NCBI GenBank assembly: GCA_004020645.1
Contig: SAQL01000004.1
Location: 248,001-312,000, forward strand
DNA length: 64,000 bases
Direction of reading: 5' to 3'
From: Mesorhizobium sp.
GTDB lineage: Bacteria > Pseudomonadota > Alphaproteobacteria > Rhizobiales > Rhizobiaceae
Shown: in pieces, positions 1-10,200 of the stretch
Layout: each line of letters starts with the position of its first letter
Position numbering within the stretch: the first letter of the stretch is position 1
Translations under genes and position numbers: made by a program
Notes under the pieces: generated by a model
What the model was told of the DNA's origin: nothing
Database searches by the model: none
What the model saw: the letters and a program-made list of their open reading frames with translations, nothing else

Positions 1-672
1 CCCTATGTGCAGCGCGCGGCGATTTCACTCGCCGAAAAGGACGTGCCGTTCGAACGCCTCACCATCGATCTCGCCAACAAGCCGGCCTGGTTCAAGGCGA
101 TATCGCCGCTCGGCAAGGTACCGCTGCTGCGCGTGCAGCAGAATGGCGAGGCAACCGCGATCTTCGAATCGGCGGTCATCCTCGAATTCCTTGAGGAAAC
201 GCTGGCCAACCCACTCCACCCTGCCGACCCGCTGGCCCGTGCACGGCATCGCGCCTGGATCGAGTTCGGCTCGGCCATCCTCAACGCAATCGGTCGACTC
301 TATTCCGCACCGACCGAGGCCGACTTTCTTGCCGAAAGCGAAGGTCTGTCGGCAATGTTCGATCGTCTCGAAATAGAACTGGCGGCTGGCCGAGCTGGGC
401 CATGGTTTGCCGGCGAGCGCTTTTCACTGGTCGATGCTGTCTATGGACCAATCTTCCGCTATTTCGACGCCTTCGATCGGATCGGCGAGTTCGGCATCCT
501 GAGCGGAAAGCCGCGTGTCGAGGCCTGGCGGAAGGGATTGCACGAACGCAAGTCGGTGAAGAACGCTGTCGCCCCGGATTACCCACAGCGCCTTCTTGCA
601 TTCCTGCAAGCGAAGGGTTCACATCTTTCGAACCTCACCCGCCGCAACGAGGCGGCCACCGCGCTTCCTTGA
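1..672 (+). CDS. Glutathione S-transferase family protein, 5' partial
   Basis: The frame is open from base 1, so the gene starts upstream of the window; 223 residues remain. The first residues PYVQRA are what normally follows the active-site Ser/Cys of the thioredoxin-fold domain, so only a short N-terminus is missing. KVPLL carries the cis-proline of the glutathione site, and ESAVILEFLEE has the Glu-Ser pair that grips the gamma-glutamyl group. From about residue 80 the protein is an all-helical C-terminal GST domain. GSTs of this type conjugate or reduce electrophiles with glutathione in the cytoplasm. The substrate cannot be told from sequence. The gene points toward the 3' end of the convergent HxlR regulator gene. 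Confidence 0.9.
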   Translation, partial: PYVQRAAISLAEKDVPFERLTIDLANKPAWFKAISPLGKVPLLRVQQNGEATAIFESAVILEFLEETLANPLHPADPLARARHRAWIEFGSAILNAIGRLYSAPTEADFLAESEGLSAMFDRLEIELAAGRAGPWFAGERFSLVDAVYGPIFRYFDAFDRIGEFGILSGKPRVEAWRKGLHERKSVKNAVAPDYPQRLLAFLQAKGSHLSNLTRRNEAATALP

Positions 673-764
673 TACCGATCCGCCTGAACGGATCGACCGC
701 GGTTCCAGCCGCCATCGATCCTTCAGCGGTATCGCCAAATCAAGCCGTCGCTCTTGGCGTTGGG

Positions 765-1175
765 TTAGGTCTCGGTAGCGTCGAATGCGTTCCGCGCGGC
801 GCGCACGGCGCCATGATTGAGCTCGGCCCACTGGAGCAGCTGGTGCAGGGGTCCAAACATCGAGCGTCCGAGATCGGTCAGACTGTATTCGACGCTCGGC
901 GGCTTGGTCGGGAACACCTCGCGATGGACGTAGCCGTCGCGCTGCAAATCGTGCAGCGTCTGGGTGAGCATGCGCTGTGAAATGTCGGGTACCAGCCGCC
1001 GCAATTCGCCGAACCGGTATGGCTTTTCTGCCAGCGCCATCATCAGCAGCGAACTCCATTTGTTGCTGATGCCTTGGATCACATCGCGGACCGGACAGTC
1101 CGCAATGTTGCCGCCGCCGCTGCCCGCTTTGTAAATCTCGAGCTTCGATCTCAGACTGACGATTTTGCTGTCCAT
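765..1175 (-). CDS. HxlR family transcriptional regulator
   Basis: The 136-residue protein has the winged-helix HxlR signature: [22 protein letters not shown], with the conserved N-terminal Cys that in QorR/HypR-like members senses electrophiles, then [17 protein letters not shown] (recognition helix) and the wing [12 protein letters not shown] chose ATG 1175 (MDSKIVSL) because AGGGAA lies about nine bases upstream; an in-frame start 33 bases earlier is possible. It is divergent from the quinone-reductase-like gene at 1312, a pairing typical of a redox-responsive repressor controlling its neighbour. That control is inference. Confidence 0.9.
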   Translation of the reverse strand: MDSKIVSLRSKLEIYKAGSGGGNIADCPVRDVIQGISNKWSSLLMMALAEKPYRFGELRRLVPDISQRMLTQTLHDLQRDGYVHREVFPTKPPSVEYSLTDLGRSMFGPLHQLLQWAELNHGAVRAARNAFDATET

Positions 1176-1253
1176 CGCTGGTTCCCTGCGCCTGCCTACC
1201 TCCCGCAAAACTGCCTTCTTTACGGGGATCGGTCAATTCCTATTTTAGTGCTG

Positions 1254-1268
1254 GTCTCTTTTTGAGAC
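1254..1268. promoter_or_regulatory. Small inverted repeat between divergent HxlR and oxidoreductase genes
   Basis: GTCTC, five T, GAGAC forms a perfect 5-bp-arm inverted repeat in the 136-base space between the divergent genes. It is a candidate HxlR operator by position; a transcript hairpin is an alternative. Confidence 0.35.
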
Positions 1269-1311
1269 TCATATAAGCACCCGCCGCTCCGGCGCAACGA
1301 CAGGACTTCCC

Positions 1312-2202
1312 ATGACCGAAACCCTTCTCGTCACCGGCGCCTCCGGCCAGCTCGGCCGCGGCGTCATCCATCATTTGCTGGACACGCTCAAGGTTCCGCC
1401 CGCACGCATCATCGCCGCCACCCGTAATCCGGAAAACCTCGCCGACCTGGCGACGCGCGGCGTTGCCATCAGGCAAGCCGATTTCGATGATACGGCGTCG
1501 CTCGTCGAGGCATTCAAGGGCGCCGCCAGGGTCCTGATCATCTCGACCGGCGAGATCGACCTTGGGGGCAAGCGCCTCAAGCAGCACGAGAATGCAGTCG
1601 CAGCCGCCAGGCAGGCCGGTGTTTCGCATCTGCTCTACACCTCGATGCCCAATCCTGAGCCGGGATCGCCGGTGCTGTTTGCGGGCGATCACTACGGGAC
1701 CGAGCAGGCGATCAAGGCAAGCGGCATCCCCCACACGATTTTCCGCAACGGCTGGTATCAGGAGAACCTGTTCATGTCGCTGCCGCATGCGATTGCCTCG
1801 GGGCAGTGGTACACATCGGCGGCCGACGGCCGCATCGCCCATGGCGCTCGCGACGACATGGCCGTGGCGATCGCCGCCGGCCTTGCCTCAGGCGATACTG
1901 AAAGCACCACCTACACGCTGACGGGCCCGCAGGCCTACACGGTCGCCGAGATCGCGGCCCTGGTGACCGACGTCACCGGCAAGCCCATCGAGGTCGTTCA
2001 GCTTTCGGATGAAGCCTTGACCGAGGGCCTGAAAGCTGCCGGCGTTCCCGAAGGTTTTGCCCCCGTCGTCACCTCCTTCGACACCAACACGCGCTCCGGC
2101 CGCATCGGCATGGTGACCGACGCGATCGAGACACTGTCAGGCAAAAAGCCGAAATCGCTGAAGCAATTTCTTGAAGCGAACAAGGCAGCGCTAACCGGCT
2201 GA
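1312..2202 (+). CDS. NmrA/QorB-like NAD(P)-binding oxidoreductase
   Basis: This 296-residue protein starts with LLVTGASGQLGRGVIHHLL, a Rossmann GxxGxxG dinucleotide site, followed by the atypical SDR layout of NmrA/YtfG (QorB) proteins: DDTASL and GAARVLIIS after the third strand, then HLLYTSMPNP, FRNGWYQEN and a C-terminal substrate part. E. coli QorB is an NADPH quinone oxidoreductase of about the same length. Quinone reduction is therefore the best guess, acting in the cytoplasm, and the divergent HxlR gene supports a stress-response role. Some NmrA proteins are only redox sensors, so catalysis is not certain. Confidence 0.87.
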   Translation: MTETLLVTGASGQLGRGVIHHLLDTLKVPPARIIAATRNPENLADLATRGVAIRQADFDDTASLVEAFKGAARVLIISTGEIDLGGKRLKQHENAVAAARQAGVSHLLYTSMPNPEPGSPVLFAGDHYGTEQAIKASGIPHTIFRNGWYQENLFMSLPHAIASGQWYTSAADGRIAHGARDDMAVAIAAGLASGDTESTTYTLTGPQAYTVAEIAALVTDVTGKPIEVVQLSDEALTEGLKAAGVPEGFAPVVTSFDTNTRSGRIGMVTDAIETLSGKKPKSLKQFLEANKAALTG

Positions 2203-2226
2203 AGTCGGCCGTGGTCAGGGGCATGT

Positions 2227-2454
2227 CGAGATTCAGGTCAGGCCGAGTCGAGAATGGTGGGTTCCGAGAACCGGAGCGGAGCGTACTTTCGGGTACGTGA
2301 GCCCGCGCATGACCCCGAAATCGAGATCGATTTCGGAAGGGTCATGCGCAAAATCAAAGTTCTACAGCGTCCTTTGCGCGCCCAACAGGGCGCGCGGCGC
2401 TGTAGGTAAGCGCAGGAACCCGCCGTTCGCAGGCCGGCCTCACCTGAATATCGG
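2227..2454. repeat. Palindromic repeat, family A copy 1, interrupted by a family B element
   Basis: The left end (GATTCAGGTCAGGCCG, then GGTGGGTTCC) is an imperfect inverted copy of the right end (GGAACCCGCC, then GGCCGGCCTCACCTGAAT), giving terminal inverted repeats of roughly 40 bases. The core GGAGCGGAGCGTAC...GTACGTGAGC matches the core of the repeat at 33891-34024. Where that copy runs straight on into its right arm, this one holds a two-hairpin family B element (2305-2405). No coding potential is seen. The element fills the space between the oxidoreductase and the end of kup. Confidence 0.7.
2305..2405. repeat. Two-hairpin intergenic repeat, family B copy 1
   Basis: Hairpin 1 has perfect arms GCGCATGACCC / GGGTCATGCGC enclosing the palindrome GAAATCGAGATCGATTTC. 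Hairpin 2 has arms CTACAGCG / CGCTGTAG and inner arms GCGCGCCC / GGGCGCGC. The same two-hairpin plan occurs at 43193-43296 and 61332-61430, and hairpin 1 alone at 53058-53107. Confidence 0.8.
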
Positions 2455-2460
2455 CATGCC

Positions 2461-4383
2461 CTAGATAGCCACCTGCGTTCCGATCTCAACCACACGTCCG
2501 GTCGGGATCTGAAAATACTCCGTCGCATCCGCTGCCGTGCGCGCCAACCCGATGAACAGCTTGTCCTGCCACACCGGCATGCCGGAATTGGGTGACGCCT
2601 TGAGCGAGCGCCGCGACAGGAAGAAGGAGGTCGTCATGATGTCGAACTTCCAGCCCTGCTTGCGGCAGATCGCCAGCGCTCGCGGAATGTTGGGCTGCTC
2701 CATGTAGCCGAAGGTCAGCGTTACCCGCATGAACAGATCGTTGATGGTTTCCATCTTGACCCGCTCGCTATCGGGCACCTTGGGCTGCTGCGCCGTCACC
2801 ACCGAGAGGATGACGTTCTGTTCGTGCAGCACCTTATAGTGCTTCAGGCTGTGCATCAGCGCGGTTGGCGCGCTGACGGGATCGCTGGTCAGGAACACGG
2901 CCGTACCGGACACCAATTGCGGTTTCTTCTTCAACAAATTGGCGGCAAGGAAATCGAGCGGAATCTCGTTCCTGCGCGTCTTGTCGAAGAGATAGCGACT
3001 CCCGCGTATCCAGGTCCCCATGATCAGCCCCATGATGCAGGCAACAGCGATTGAAACCCATCCGCCTTCCATGAATTTCACGATATTTGCCAGGAAGAAG
3101 CCGGTGTCTATCGTGCCAAAGAGCAGCGCGAGGGCCGCAGCGAGCGCGGTCTGCCATTTCCATTGCCACCGCATCACCACGAACAGCAAAATCGTCGTCA
3201 TCAGCATCTCGCCTGTCACCGAAATTCCATAGGCGGAAGCGAGCGAACTCGAACTGCCAAAGCCGACGACCAGCAGCATCACGCCGAGCGCGAGAATGAG
3301 GTTCACGCGCGGCATGTAGATTTGGCCGAGTTGCATCTCGGAAGTATGCTGAACTTCGATTCTGGGCAGAAGATTGAGCTGCACCGCTTGCCGGGTCAGC
3401 GAAAACGCCCCGGAGATAACGGCTTGACTGGCGATGACGGTTGCTGCTGTTGCGAGCCCGACCATCGGTATCAGTGCCCAATCCGGCAGCATCTGGAAAA
3501 ACGGATTGTCGGGCACACCCCCGTGAGCAAGAACGAATGCGCCTTGCCCAAAATAGCTGAGCAGCAGGCAGGGGAAGACGATCCAGAACCAGGCTAGCAC
3601 GATTGGACGGCGACCGAAGTGGCCGAGATCGACGTAAAGTGCTTCGGCACCGGTAACCGCAAGAAAAACCGCGCCGACGGTGAGAAACGCGCCCGCTTTG
3701 GCCTCGGCAAGGTAGGCGACTGCGTAGTAGGGGTTGATTGCCAAAAGCACCGATGGATCGTCGTGAATGTGCACCAACCCGGCAATGCCGATCGCCAGAA
3801 ACCAGAGCCCCGTCACCGGTCCGAAAACCGAGGCCACTCTGCCGGTCCCGAACCGCTGCACCGCAAACAAGACGGCAAGAATCACCAATGTAATCGGAAC
3901 CACATACGGATCGAACGCCGGGGTCACGACGCTCAGGCCTTCCACCGCCGAAAGCACCGAGATGGCCGGCGTTATGATCGCGTCGCCGAAAAACAGTGCG
4001 GCTCCGCAGAGACCAATGCCAAGAATGATGCTGGAACCAGCCGGATAAGCTTTCCGGGCCAGCGCCATAAGCGACAGGGTACCGCCTTCACCCTTGTTAT
4101 CCGCCCGAAGCACGAAGGCGACGTATTTGATTGTCACGATAATCGTCAGTGCCCAGACGATCAGCGACAGAATGCCCAGAACGGCACTGCGCGGATCGGC
4201 GCCGGACGAAGCATGCAGGGCTTCGCGAAGCGCATAGATCGGGCTGGTGCCGATATCGCCATAGACCACGCCGAGAGCGCCCAGCATCAAAACCTTGGTG
4301 CTGTGCTTTTCGACCTCAGGATGGCTTGATTGTTCGACGGGTTCTGCCTCACTACCACTGTTGGTAAGGGCCATGGACGACAC
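2461..4383 (-). CDS. kup: KUP/HAK family low-affinity K+ transporter
   Basis: The 640-residue protein has the family hallmark [17 protein letters not shown] at about residues 38-54, about twelve hydrophobic segments to residue ~460, and a soluble C-terminal domain, the normal KUP plan and length. Kup proteins take up potassium through the inner membrane, probably with protons, and matter at low pH or osmotic shift. Two methionines lie at the N-terminus (MSSMAL); either ATG at 4383 or 4374 could be used. It stands alone, transcribed toward the family A repeat, with pdxJ upstream on the same strand after about 95 bases. Confidence 0.96.
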   Translation of the reverse strand: MSSMALTNSGSEAEPVEQSSHPEVEKHSTKVLMLGALGVVYGDIGTSPIYALREALHASSGADPRSAVLGILSLIVWALTIIVTIKYVAFVLRADNKGEGGTLSLMALARKAYPAGSSIILGIGLCGAALFFGDAIITPAISVLSAVEGLSVVTPAFDPYVVPITLVILAVLFAVQRFGTGRVASVFGPVTGLWFLAIGIAGLVHIHDDPSVLLAINPYYAVAYLAEAKAGAFLTVGAVFLAVTGAEALYVDLGHFGRRPIVLAWFWIVFPCLLLSYFGQGAFVLAHGGVPDNPFFQMLPDWALIPMVGLATAATVIASQAVISGAFSLTRQAVQLNLLPRIEVQHTSEMQLGQIYMPRVNLILALGVMLLVVGFGSSSSLASAYGISVTGEMLMTTILLFVVMRWQWKWQTALAAALALLFGTIDTGFFLANIVKFMEGGWVSIAVACIMGLIMGTWIRGSRYLFDKTRRNEIPLDFLAANLLKKKPQLVSGTAVFLTSDPVSAPTALMHSLKHYKVLHEQNVILSVVTAQQPKVPDSERVKMETINDLFMRVTLTFGYMEQPNIPRALAICRKQGWKFDIMTTSFFLSRRSLKASPNSGMPVWQDKLFIGLARTAADATEYFQIPTGRVVEIGTQVAI

Positions 4384-4477
4384 TCCGATAAGCGCGCGGT
4401 GCTCTACGCTTGCTGCGATGCAATATCAAGTGCCCCAACGTGATGGCTGCCATGTCCGCAAAGCGAGGCTTCCATCC

Positions 4478-5218
4478 CTACCACCCACAGGCCTTCAGAA
4501 ATCTTTTTACCGTGCCGGCCATGCCATACTCCAACGCATCGGCTGTCAACCCATGTCCGATCGACACTTCGGCCAATGCCGGGATGCGCTTTGCCAATGC
4601 CGGCAGGTTGTTCACCACCAGATCGTGCCCGGCATTGACCTGAAGCCCGGCAGCAAGCGCGGCATCCGCGGTTTTTCCCAATCTTTCCAGCTCCTTCGCC
4701 GCCTTTGCCGAATCGGAATGATAGCTGCCATATGGGCCGGTATAGAGCTCGATCCGGTCGGCGCCGGTGTCGCGCGCGGCCCCCATGCCTGCCGGATCCG
4801 GGTCGGAAAACAACGACACGCGAAAGCCTCCCTTTTTCAGGCGCTTGACGATCGGTGTCAGGAACGCCGCCTCGGCGGCGAAGTTCCAGCCATGGTCGGA
4901 GGTGGCCTGGGCAGGGTCGTCGGGCACCAGCGTCACCTGCTCCGGCTGGTGCTTTTCTACAAGCGCCAAGAAATCCTCGCTTGGATAGCCCTCGATGTTG
5001 AACTCCGCCTGGGGGAATTCGTCGTCGATCAATGCCCTGATCTCCGGCACGTCGGAATGCCTGGTGTGCCGCTCGTCGGGCCGCGGATGCACTGTCAGCC
5101 CATGCGCACCCGCGGCAAGTGCCAGTCGCCCGAGCCCGGTGACGCTCGGCCACGGCAGGTCGCGCCGGTTGCGAAGCATGGCGATGGCATTGAGATTGAC
5201 GGAGAGTTTTGCAGGCAT
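4478..5218 (-). CDS. pdxJ: Pyridoxine 5'-phosphate synthase PdxJ
   Basis: PdxJ condenses 1-deoxyxylulose 5-phosphate with 3-amino-2-oxopropyl phosphate to pyridoxine 5'-phosphate, the last ring-closing step of DXP-dependent vitamin B6 synthesis. The 246-residue length fits. The TIM-barrel signatures are clear: [13 protein letters not shown] at the first strand, [26 protein letters not shown] and near the C-terminus [12 protein letters not shown]. The segments between show a more divergent sequence than enterobacterial PdxJ, as usual in rhizobia. It is divergent from the small gene at 5331. Confidence 0.95.
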   Translation of the reverse strand: MPAKLSVNLNAIAMLRNRRDLPWPSVTGLGRLALAAGAHGLTVHPRPDERHTRHSDVPEIRALIDDEFPQAEFNIEGYPSEDFLALVEKHQPEQVTLVPDDPAQATSDHGWNFAAEAAFLTPIVKRLKKGGFRVSLFSDPDPAGMGAARDTGADRIELYTGPYGSYHSDSAKAAKELERLGKTADAALAAGLQVNAGHDLVVNNLPALAKRIPALAEVSIGHGLTADALEYGMAGTVKRFLKACGW

Positions 5219-5330
5219 GGGTTCTCGGATCCGGATGTATTTGCGGCCATCTATACCGCCTTTGGCGGGAACAGACAGGGGGTTTCCGGTGTTCCAGAGG
5301 GACGTACAATATCCAGCAAGAGGAAGACCC

Positions 5331-5735
5331 GTGAATTATCTTGAAGCCGTGCCGGCGGTTCGCCGCATCGACACCGACCGCGACGACCTGTTCGCCATCG
5401 ACGTCGTCGGCCATGTCACGGCGGCCGATGCGGAAAACCTGTTCGGTTTGCTGGAGGCGGCTTACGCGCTGCACCCGAAAATCGACGTGCTGGTGCGCCT
5501 GATCGACCACGATGGCGTCGATTGGGTCGATGTGTCGGACGAAACGCTTGAACAGGGCACGGCACATGCCGTGGAGCATGTCGGCCGCTGCGCTGCGGTC
5601 GGCGAGCCGAACTGGGTACCCAGCGCACAGAGCTTTCTGCCTGCTTCCTCGCCCGTCGAGATCAGGCATTTCGAGGCAGAGGACGAAGCATCCGCCTGGG
5701 AATGGCTCGGCGCCAGACCGCTAGCCCCACGCTGA
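5331..5735 (+). CDS. SpoIIAA/STAS-like small protein
   Basis: The 134-residue protein starts at GTG 5331, chosen because AAGAGGA precedes it by six bases; longer upstream reading would run through the pdxJ promoter. It resembles the SpoIIAA-like (STAS/SEC14-type) group: an N-terminal strand [21 protein letters not shown], then [15 protein letters not shown], and a C-terminal [18 protein letters not shown], the typical end of this fold where an aspartate/glutamate stretch precedes a tryptophan-rich helix. The biological role of this family in proteobacteria is not established. No partner gene is adjacent; it converges on the helicase at 5763. Confidence 0.72.
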   Translation: MNYLEAVPAVRRIDTDRDDLFAIDVVGHVTAADAENLFGLLEAAYALHPKIDVLVRLIDHDGVDWVDVSDETLEQGTAHAVEHVGRCAAVGEPNWVPSAQSFLPASSPVEIRHFEAEDEASAWEWLGARPLAPR

Positions 5736-5762
5736 CGCAGTCTCAGTCCTGGCTCGATCCGC

Positions 5763-6890
5763 CTATCTGACGATCGTCAGCCGTTCGGCCGCGCGCGTGA
5801 TCGCGGTGTAGAGCCAGCGCTGGCGGGTTTCCTTGAACGCCCAGCTTTCGTCGAAAAGCACGATCTCGTTCCATTGCGAGCCTTGAGACTTGTGCACGGT
5901 CAGCGCGTAGCCATAGTCGAAATCGTCGAAGCGCTTTTTCTGCTGCCAGGGAATGTCGGCGTCCGGGTCCTCGAACGCCGCTTTGAGCAGCTTGATCTTG
6001 GCGACGCCGCGGTCCGGATCGTCTTCCTCCGGTGAAACCAGCAAATTGATGCCGGGTTTCACCGTCTCGCGCGACGAGGTCATCACCTTCCACAGCGAAC
6101 CGTTGAGCAATCCCTTGGCCGGGTCGTTACGCAGGCAGACAAGCTTGTCGCCGGCCTGAGGGTAGTCGGCATTGAACCCCTTCAGCTCGCGCAGCCGCTG
6201 ATTATAGCGTCGCCGCGTCCTGTTGGTGCCGACCAGCACCTGGTCCGCCTTCAGCACCAGTTCCTGGGTGACATCTTCCTTGCCGATCACCTGCGCCGTG
6301 CCATAGTCGCCGCGCATGAATTCGCGCCCCTCGCGCACGTCGAGCGCCAGTCGGATGATTGGGTTGTCGCGCGCCTGCCGGTGGATCTCGGTGAGAAGAA
6401 TATCCGGCTCATGCTCGGTGAAGAAGCCGCCGCCCGAGATCGGCGGCAACTGGCCGGGATCGCCGAGAACGAGGATCGGCGTGCCGAAACTCATCAGGTC
6501 GCGGCCAAGCTGCTCGTCGACCATCGAACATTCGTCGATGACGACGAGCTTGGCCCGCGAGATCGGGCTCTGCCGGTTGAGCGAAAAGGTCGGCGATATC
6601 GAAGTCTTGCCGGTCACCTCATCCGCTACCGATTCCTCGCCCTTCGGCCGGTAGATCAGCGAATGGATGGTGCGGGCATTGACCGCGCCCTTGGAACGCA
6701 GCACCTGCGCGGCCTTGCCGGTGAAGGCTGCGAATTGCACCTGGCCGTCGACATGTTCGGCGAAATAGCGCGCCAGAGTCGTCTTGCCGGTGCCGGCATA
6801 GCCGAACAGCCGGAAGAGCTGCGGCTTTCCGGCCTTGAGCCAGGTGGCGACCGCTTTCAGCGCGTCGTCCTGTTGAGGAGAGAATTCCAT
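5763..6890 (-). CDS. RecD-like SF1B ATP-dependent DNA helicase
   Basis: The 375-residue protein carries SF1B helicase motifs in order: LFGYAGTGKTTLARYF (Walker A, ~28-43), AFTGKAAQVLR (Ia), VVIDECSMVDEQL (Walker B/II), LVLGDPGQLPPI (III), and near the end YALTVHKSQGSQW and YTAITRAAERL (V-VI). This matches the short RecD2/Dda-like helicases of alphaproteobacteria, which unwind DNA 5'-3'. It lacks the long N-terminal domain of RecD2. ATG 6890 (MEFSPQQ) is preferred: homologs begin with this phrase, and the extra 26 residues of a longer reading look non-coding. No obvious ribosome site is seen. Confidence 0.88.
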   Translation of the reverse strand: MEFSPQQDDALKAVATWLKAGKPQLFRLFGYAGTGKTTLARYFAEHVDGQVQFAAFTGKAAQVLRSKGAVNARTIHSLIYRPKGEESVADEVTGKTSISPTFSLNRQSPISRAKLVVIDECSMVDEQLGRDLMSFGTPILVLGDPGQLPPISGGGFFTEHEPDILLTEIHRQARDNPIIRLALDVREGREFMRGDYGTAQVIGKEDVTQELVLKADQVLVGTNRTRRRYNQRLRELKGFNADYPQAGDKLVCLRNDPAKGLLNGSLWKVMTSSRETVKPGINLLVSPEEDDPDRGVAKIKLLKAAFEDPDADIPWQQKKRFDDFDYGYALTVHKSQGSQWNEIVLFDESWAFKETRQRWLYTAITRAAERLTIVR

Positions 6891-7137
6891 CAGCGCGAGA
6901 GACCGGATTCGCGAGGGAAAGACAAGGCCGACGGCCACCGTCACAAGATCATCGGCGGCGGGCCGCACCGCTCCAATGGCGCAAGTTATCAGGCAGAAGA
7001 CGGAACGTAAAGAGAACGAAGTCGAGCCGCCACGACCTAGTGGTGAAAACCTGACGCTTAGTACCCGATACAGACTTCGGTTTTAGGTGGAAAGCGGAAG
7101 CTGGCCGACAGAGCGGCGAAAGTCTGCTTGGTGCTGC

Positions 7138-7170
7138 CACGAGCTGCCCTTAATCCGAAGGCAGCTCGTG
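7138..7170. repeat. Perfect 11-bp-arm inverted repeat in the gap before the cyclase gene
   Basis: CACGAGCTGCC and GGCAGCTCGTG enclose an 11-base loop, 80 bases before the cyclase ATG. It has no T run, so a terminator is unlikely; an operator or RNA hairpin in the cyclase 5' region is possible. The rest of the 361-base gap 6891-7251 shows no gene that I can support. Confidence 0.5.
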
Positions 7171-7251
7171 ACGTTTCATATGCCCTCTCCGCGATTTTGG
7201 GGTAGATTGAAGACCTTAGCGTTCCGGTCGCCACGAACCCGGGAGAGGGCC

Positions 7252-10200
7252 ATGGACATTGGCGCGTGGCTGCGCGATCTGGGGCTGGGACAGTACGAAC
7301 AGGCGTTCCGCGAGAACGACATCGATGGCGACGTCCTAGCCGACCTCACCGCCGATGATCTGAGCGGACTTGGCGTCGTCTCGATCGGCCACCGCCGCAA
7401 GTTGCTCGCCGCCATCGCCGCCGTGCGCGCGGGCTCGCCTCCAGCCATGTCCCCATCCATCCAGCCACAGAGCACGATCTCCGGGACAGTGGCCCTGCCG
7501 TCCCCTGAGGCGGAGCGGCGCCAACTTAGTGTGATGTTCGTCGACCTCGTCGGCTCCACGGCGCTCGCCGCGCACCTGGACCCCGAGGACATGCGCGAGG
7601 TGATCGGGACCTACCACCGCCGCATTGCCGAGACGGTTGGTCGCTTCGGCGGCTTCGTCGCGAAGTACATGGGCGATGGAGTCCTGGTCTATTTCGGCTG
7701 GCCCCAGGCCGACGAGGCCGATGCCGAGCGCGCAGTACGCGCCGCCTTGGCCACGCTGGAAGCGGTTGGCCAGATTGCGCCCGCCGATGAGCGGTTGTCC
7801 GCACGCGTCGGCATCGCCAGTGGCCTCGCCGTCGTGGGCGACCTGCTGGGGGCCGGGGCCGCACAGGAGCAGGCTGTAATCGGCGAGACCCCGAACGTTG
7901 CCGCGCGGCTACAATCCCTTGCTGATCCTGGATGCGCAGTGATCGACGCGGAAACACGGCGGCGCATCGGCGGCCTGTTCGAGTGCCGCGAGCTTGGTGC
8001 GGTTCACCTCAAAGGGCTAACCGGCCCTGTCCGCACCTGGCAGGTGCTTGGCGAGGCCATGGTTCAGAGCCGCTTCGACGCGATGCATCCGGCCGCCCTC
8101 ACGCCGCTGGTCGGGCGCGATGACGAGCTCGATCTGCTGCTGCGCCGCTGGCGGCAGGCGAAGGGCGGCGAAGGGCAGGTCGTGCTCATCGCCGGCGAGC
8201 CCGGCATCGGCAAGTCCCGCCTGATCGCTGCGCTCGAGGAGCACGTAGCTGGAGAGGTGCATCTCAAACTCAAGTACTTCTGCTCGCCCCATCACCGTGA
8301 GAGCGCCCTCCAACCGATCATCGCACGCTGGAAGAACGAGGTAGGCTTCGTGGACGGCGAGCCTGCGGAGGCTCGGCTCGTCAAGCTGGAAACCCTGCTA
8401 CACCCACTCGCCGCCTCGCATGAGCTGGCGCTCATTGCCGAGATGCTCGGCGTGCCGGGTGGCGAGCGGTACCCGCCACTGGCTCTCAGCCCGGAGCGCA
8501 AGAAGGAGCAGACCTTCGGGGCACTGCTTCACATTCTCGATGAACGGGCCCGCCGATCCCCCGTGCTGATGCTGTTCGAGGACGTGCATTGGGCCGATCC
8601 AAGCTCGCTGGAGCTGTTGGACAGGTTGATCATGCGCTTGGCCTCGCTGCCAGTGCTGGTGGTCATCTCCTTCCGGCCGGAGTTTGAGGCGCCATGGGTC
8701 GGTCTGGCGGGCGTGACCTTGATGGCGCTGAGCCGTCTCAGTCCGCGTCAAGCCGCGACGCTCGCCTCTCAGGTGGTCGTGGGCCAAGCATTACCGGCCG
8801 GAATGCTGGATCGGATCGTGGCGCAGACCGACGGTGTGCCCCTGTTCATCGAGGAGTTGACGAAAGCCGTGCTGGAGAGTGCCAGCCAGCCCGATGCTGC
8901 TGTGTCGGCGCTTCCGATCCCGAGCACTTTGCAGGCTTCACTGACCGCTCGGCTGGATCGGCTGCCGGCCGCCAAGCAGGTGGCGCAGATCGGCGCGGCA
9001 CTCGGCCGGGAGTTCAACCATGAGCTGCTGGCCGCCGTGGCAGGACTACCCGAGGCAGCGTTGGCGCAGGGACTGGACGAGCTCGTCAATTCTGGTCTCG
9101 CGTTCCGGCGGGGCACGCCGCCCGAGGCGACCTACACGTTCAAGCACGCGCTCGTGCAGGACACCGCCTACGTGAGCCTCCTGCGTGGCACACGCCAGAA
9201 GTTGCACGCCCGGATCGCCCAGGTACTGGAAGAGCGCTGGCCGGAGGTGGTCGAAACCCAGCCTGAGCTGCTGGCCCATCACTTTACCCAGGCGGAACTG
9301 ACCGAGCGGGCTGCGGACTACTGGCAGCGGGCCGGGGAACGCACCTTCCGGCGCTCGGCCGTTGCGGAAGCCATCGGCCATCTCACCCGGAGCATTGACC
9401 TCGTGCGGACCTTGCCCGAGAGCCGCGCCCGGGCAGAGCGCGAACTTCATCTTCAGACTATGCTTGGTCAGGCGTGCATTGCCCGGTACGGCCACGCAGC
9501 ACCTGAGACCGCCTCCGCTTTCGCCCGAGCGCAGGAGTTGGTAGAGGCCGTAGGCGACGCATCACAACAGTTTCCTGTGCTGTATGGGTTCTGGGCTGTC
9601 CAATTCGTACGCATGGCGCTTCCCGAGCAGCAGAAGCTGGCCAGGCAAATTCTCGCCTTGGCCGAGCTGCACCCAGACCCGGAGCGGCTGTGCTTGGCGC
9701 ACCGGATGTGCGGCGCGACAGATGAGGTGGGGGGCGAGCTGCTCGCCGCCCGCGAGCACCTCGAGTGTGCCGTTGCGCTGTACGACCCGGAACGGCATGG
9801 TTCGACGGCCTTTGTTTTTGGCCAGGACCTTGGCGTGTCCGCGCTCGCCCACCTGACCTGGGTGCTGTGGCTGCTGGGCTACCCGGATCAGGCATCCCGC
9901 CGACAAGCCGAGGGGTTGGCCTTAGCCCACCGGGTCGGCCATAAGAACACCCTCGGGTTTGCCCTGATGTACAGCGCGCTGGTGGGGGCTTTTGGCCGCG
10001 ACGACAGCGCGGCCGCGGCGCATGCGGCGGCGTTGCTGGAGCTGGCCCGGGAACACAAGTTGGATCTATGGGCCGCCAGCGCGACGGTGGTCCAGGGCTG
10101 GGCCATGGCTCGCCACGGTCAGGAGGCCGCCGGGATAGAAGCGATCCAGCGCGGGCTTGCGGATTGGGAGAAGAGCGGCGCGGCGTGGATGCGTCCGTTC

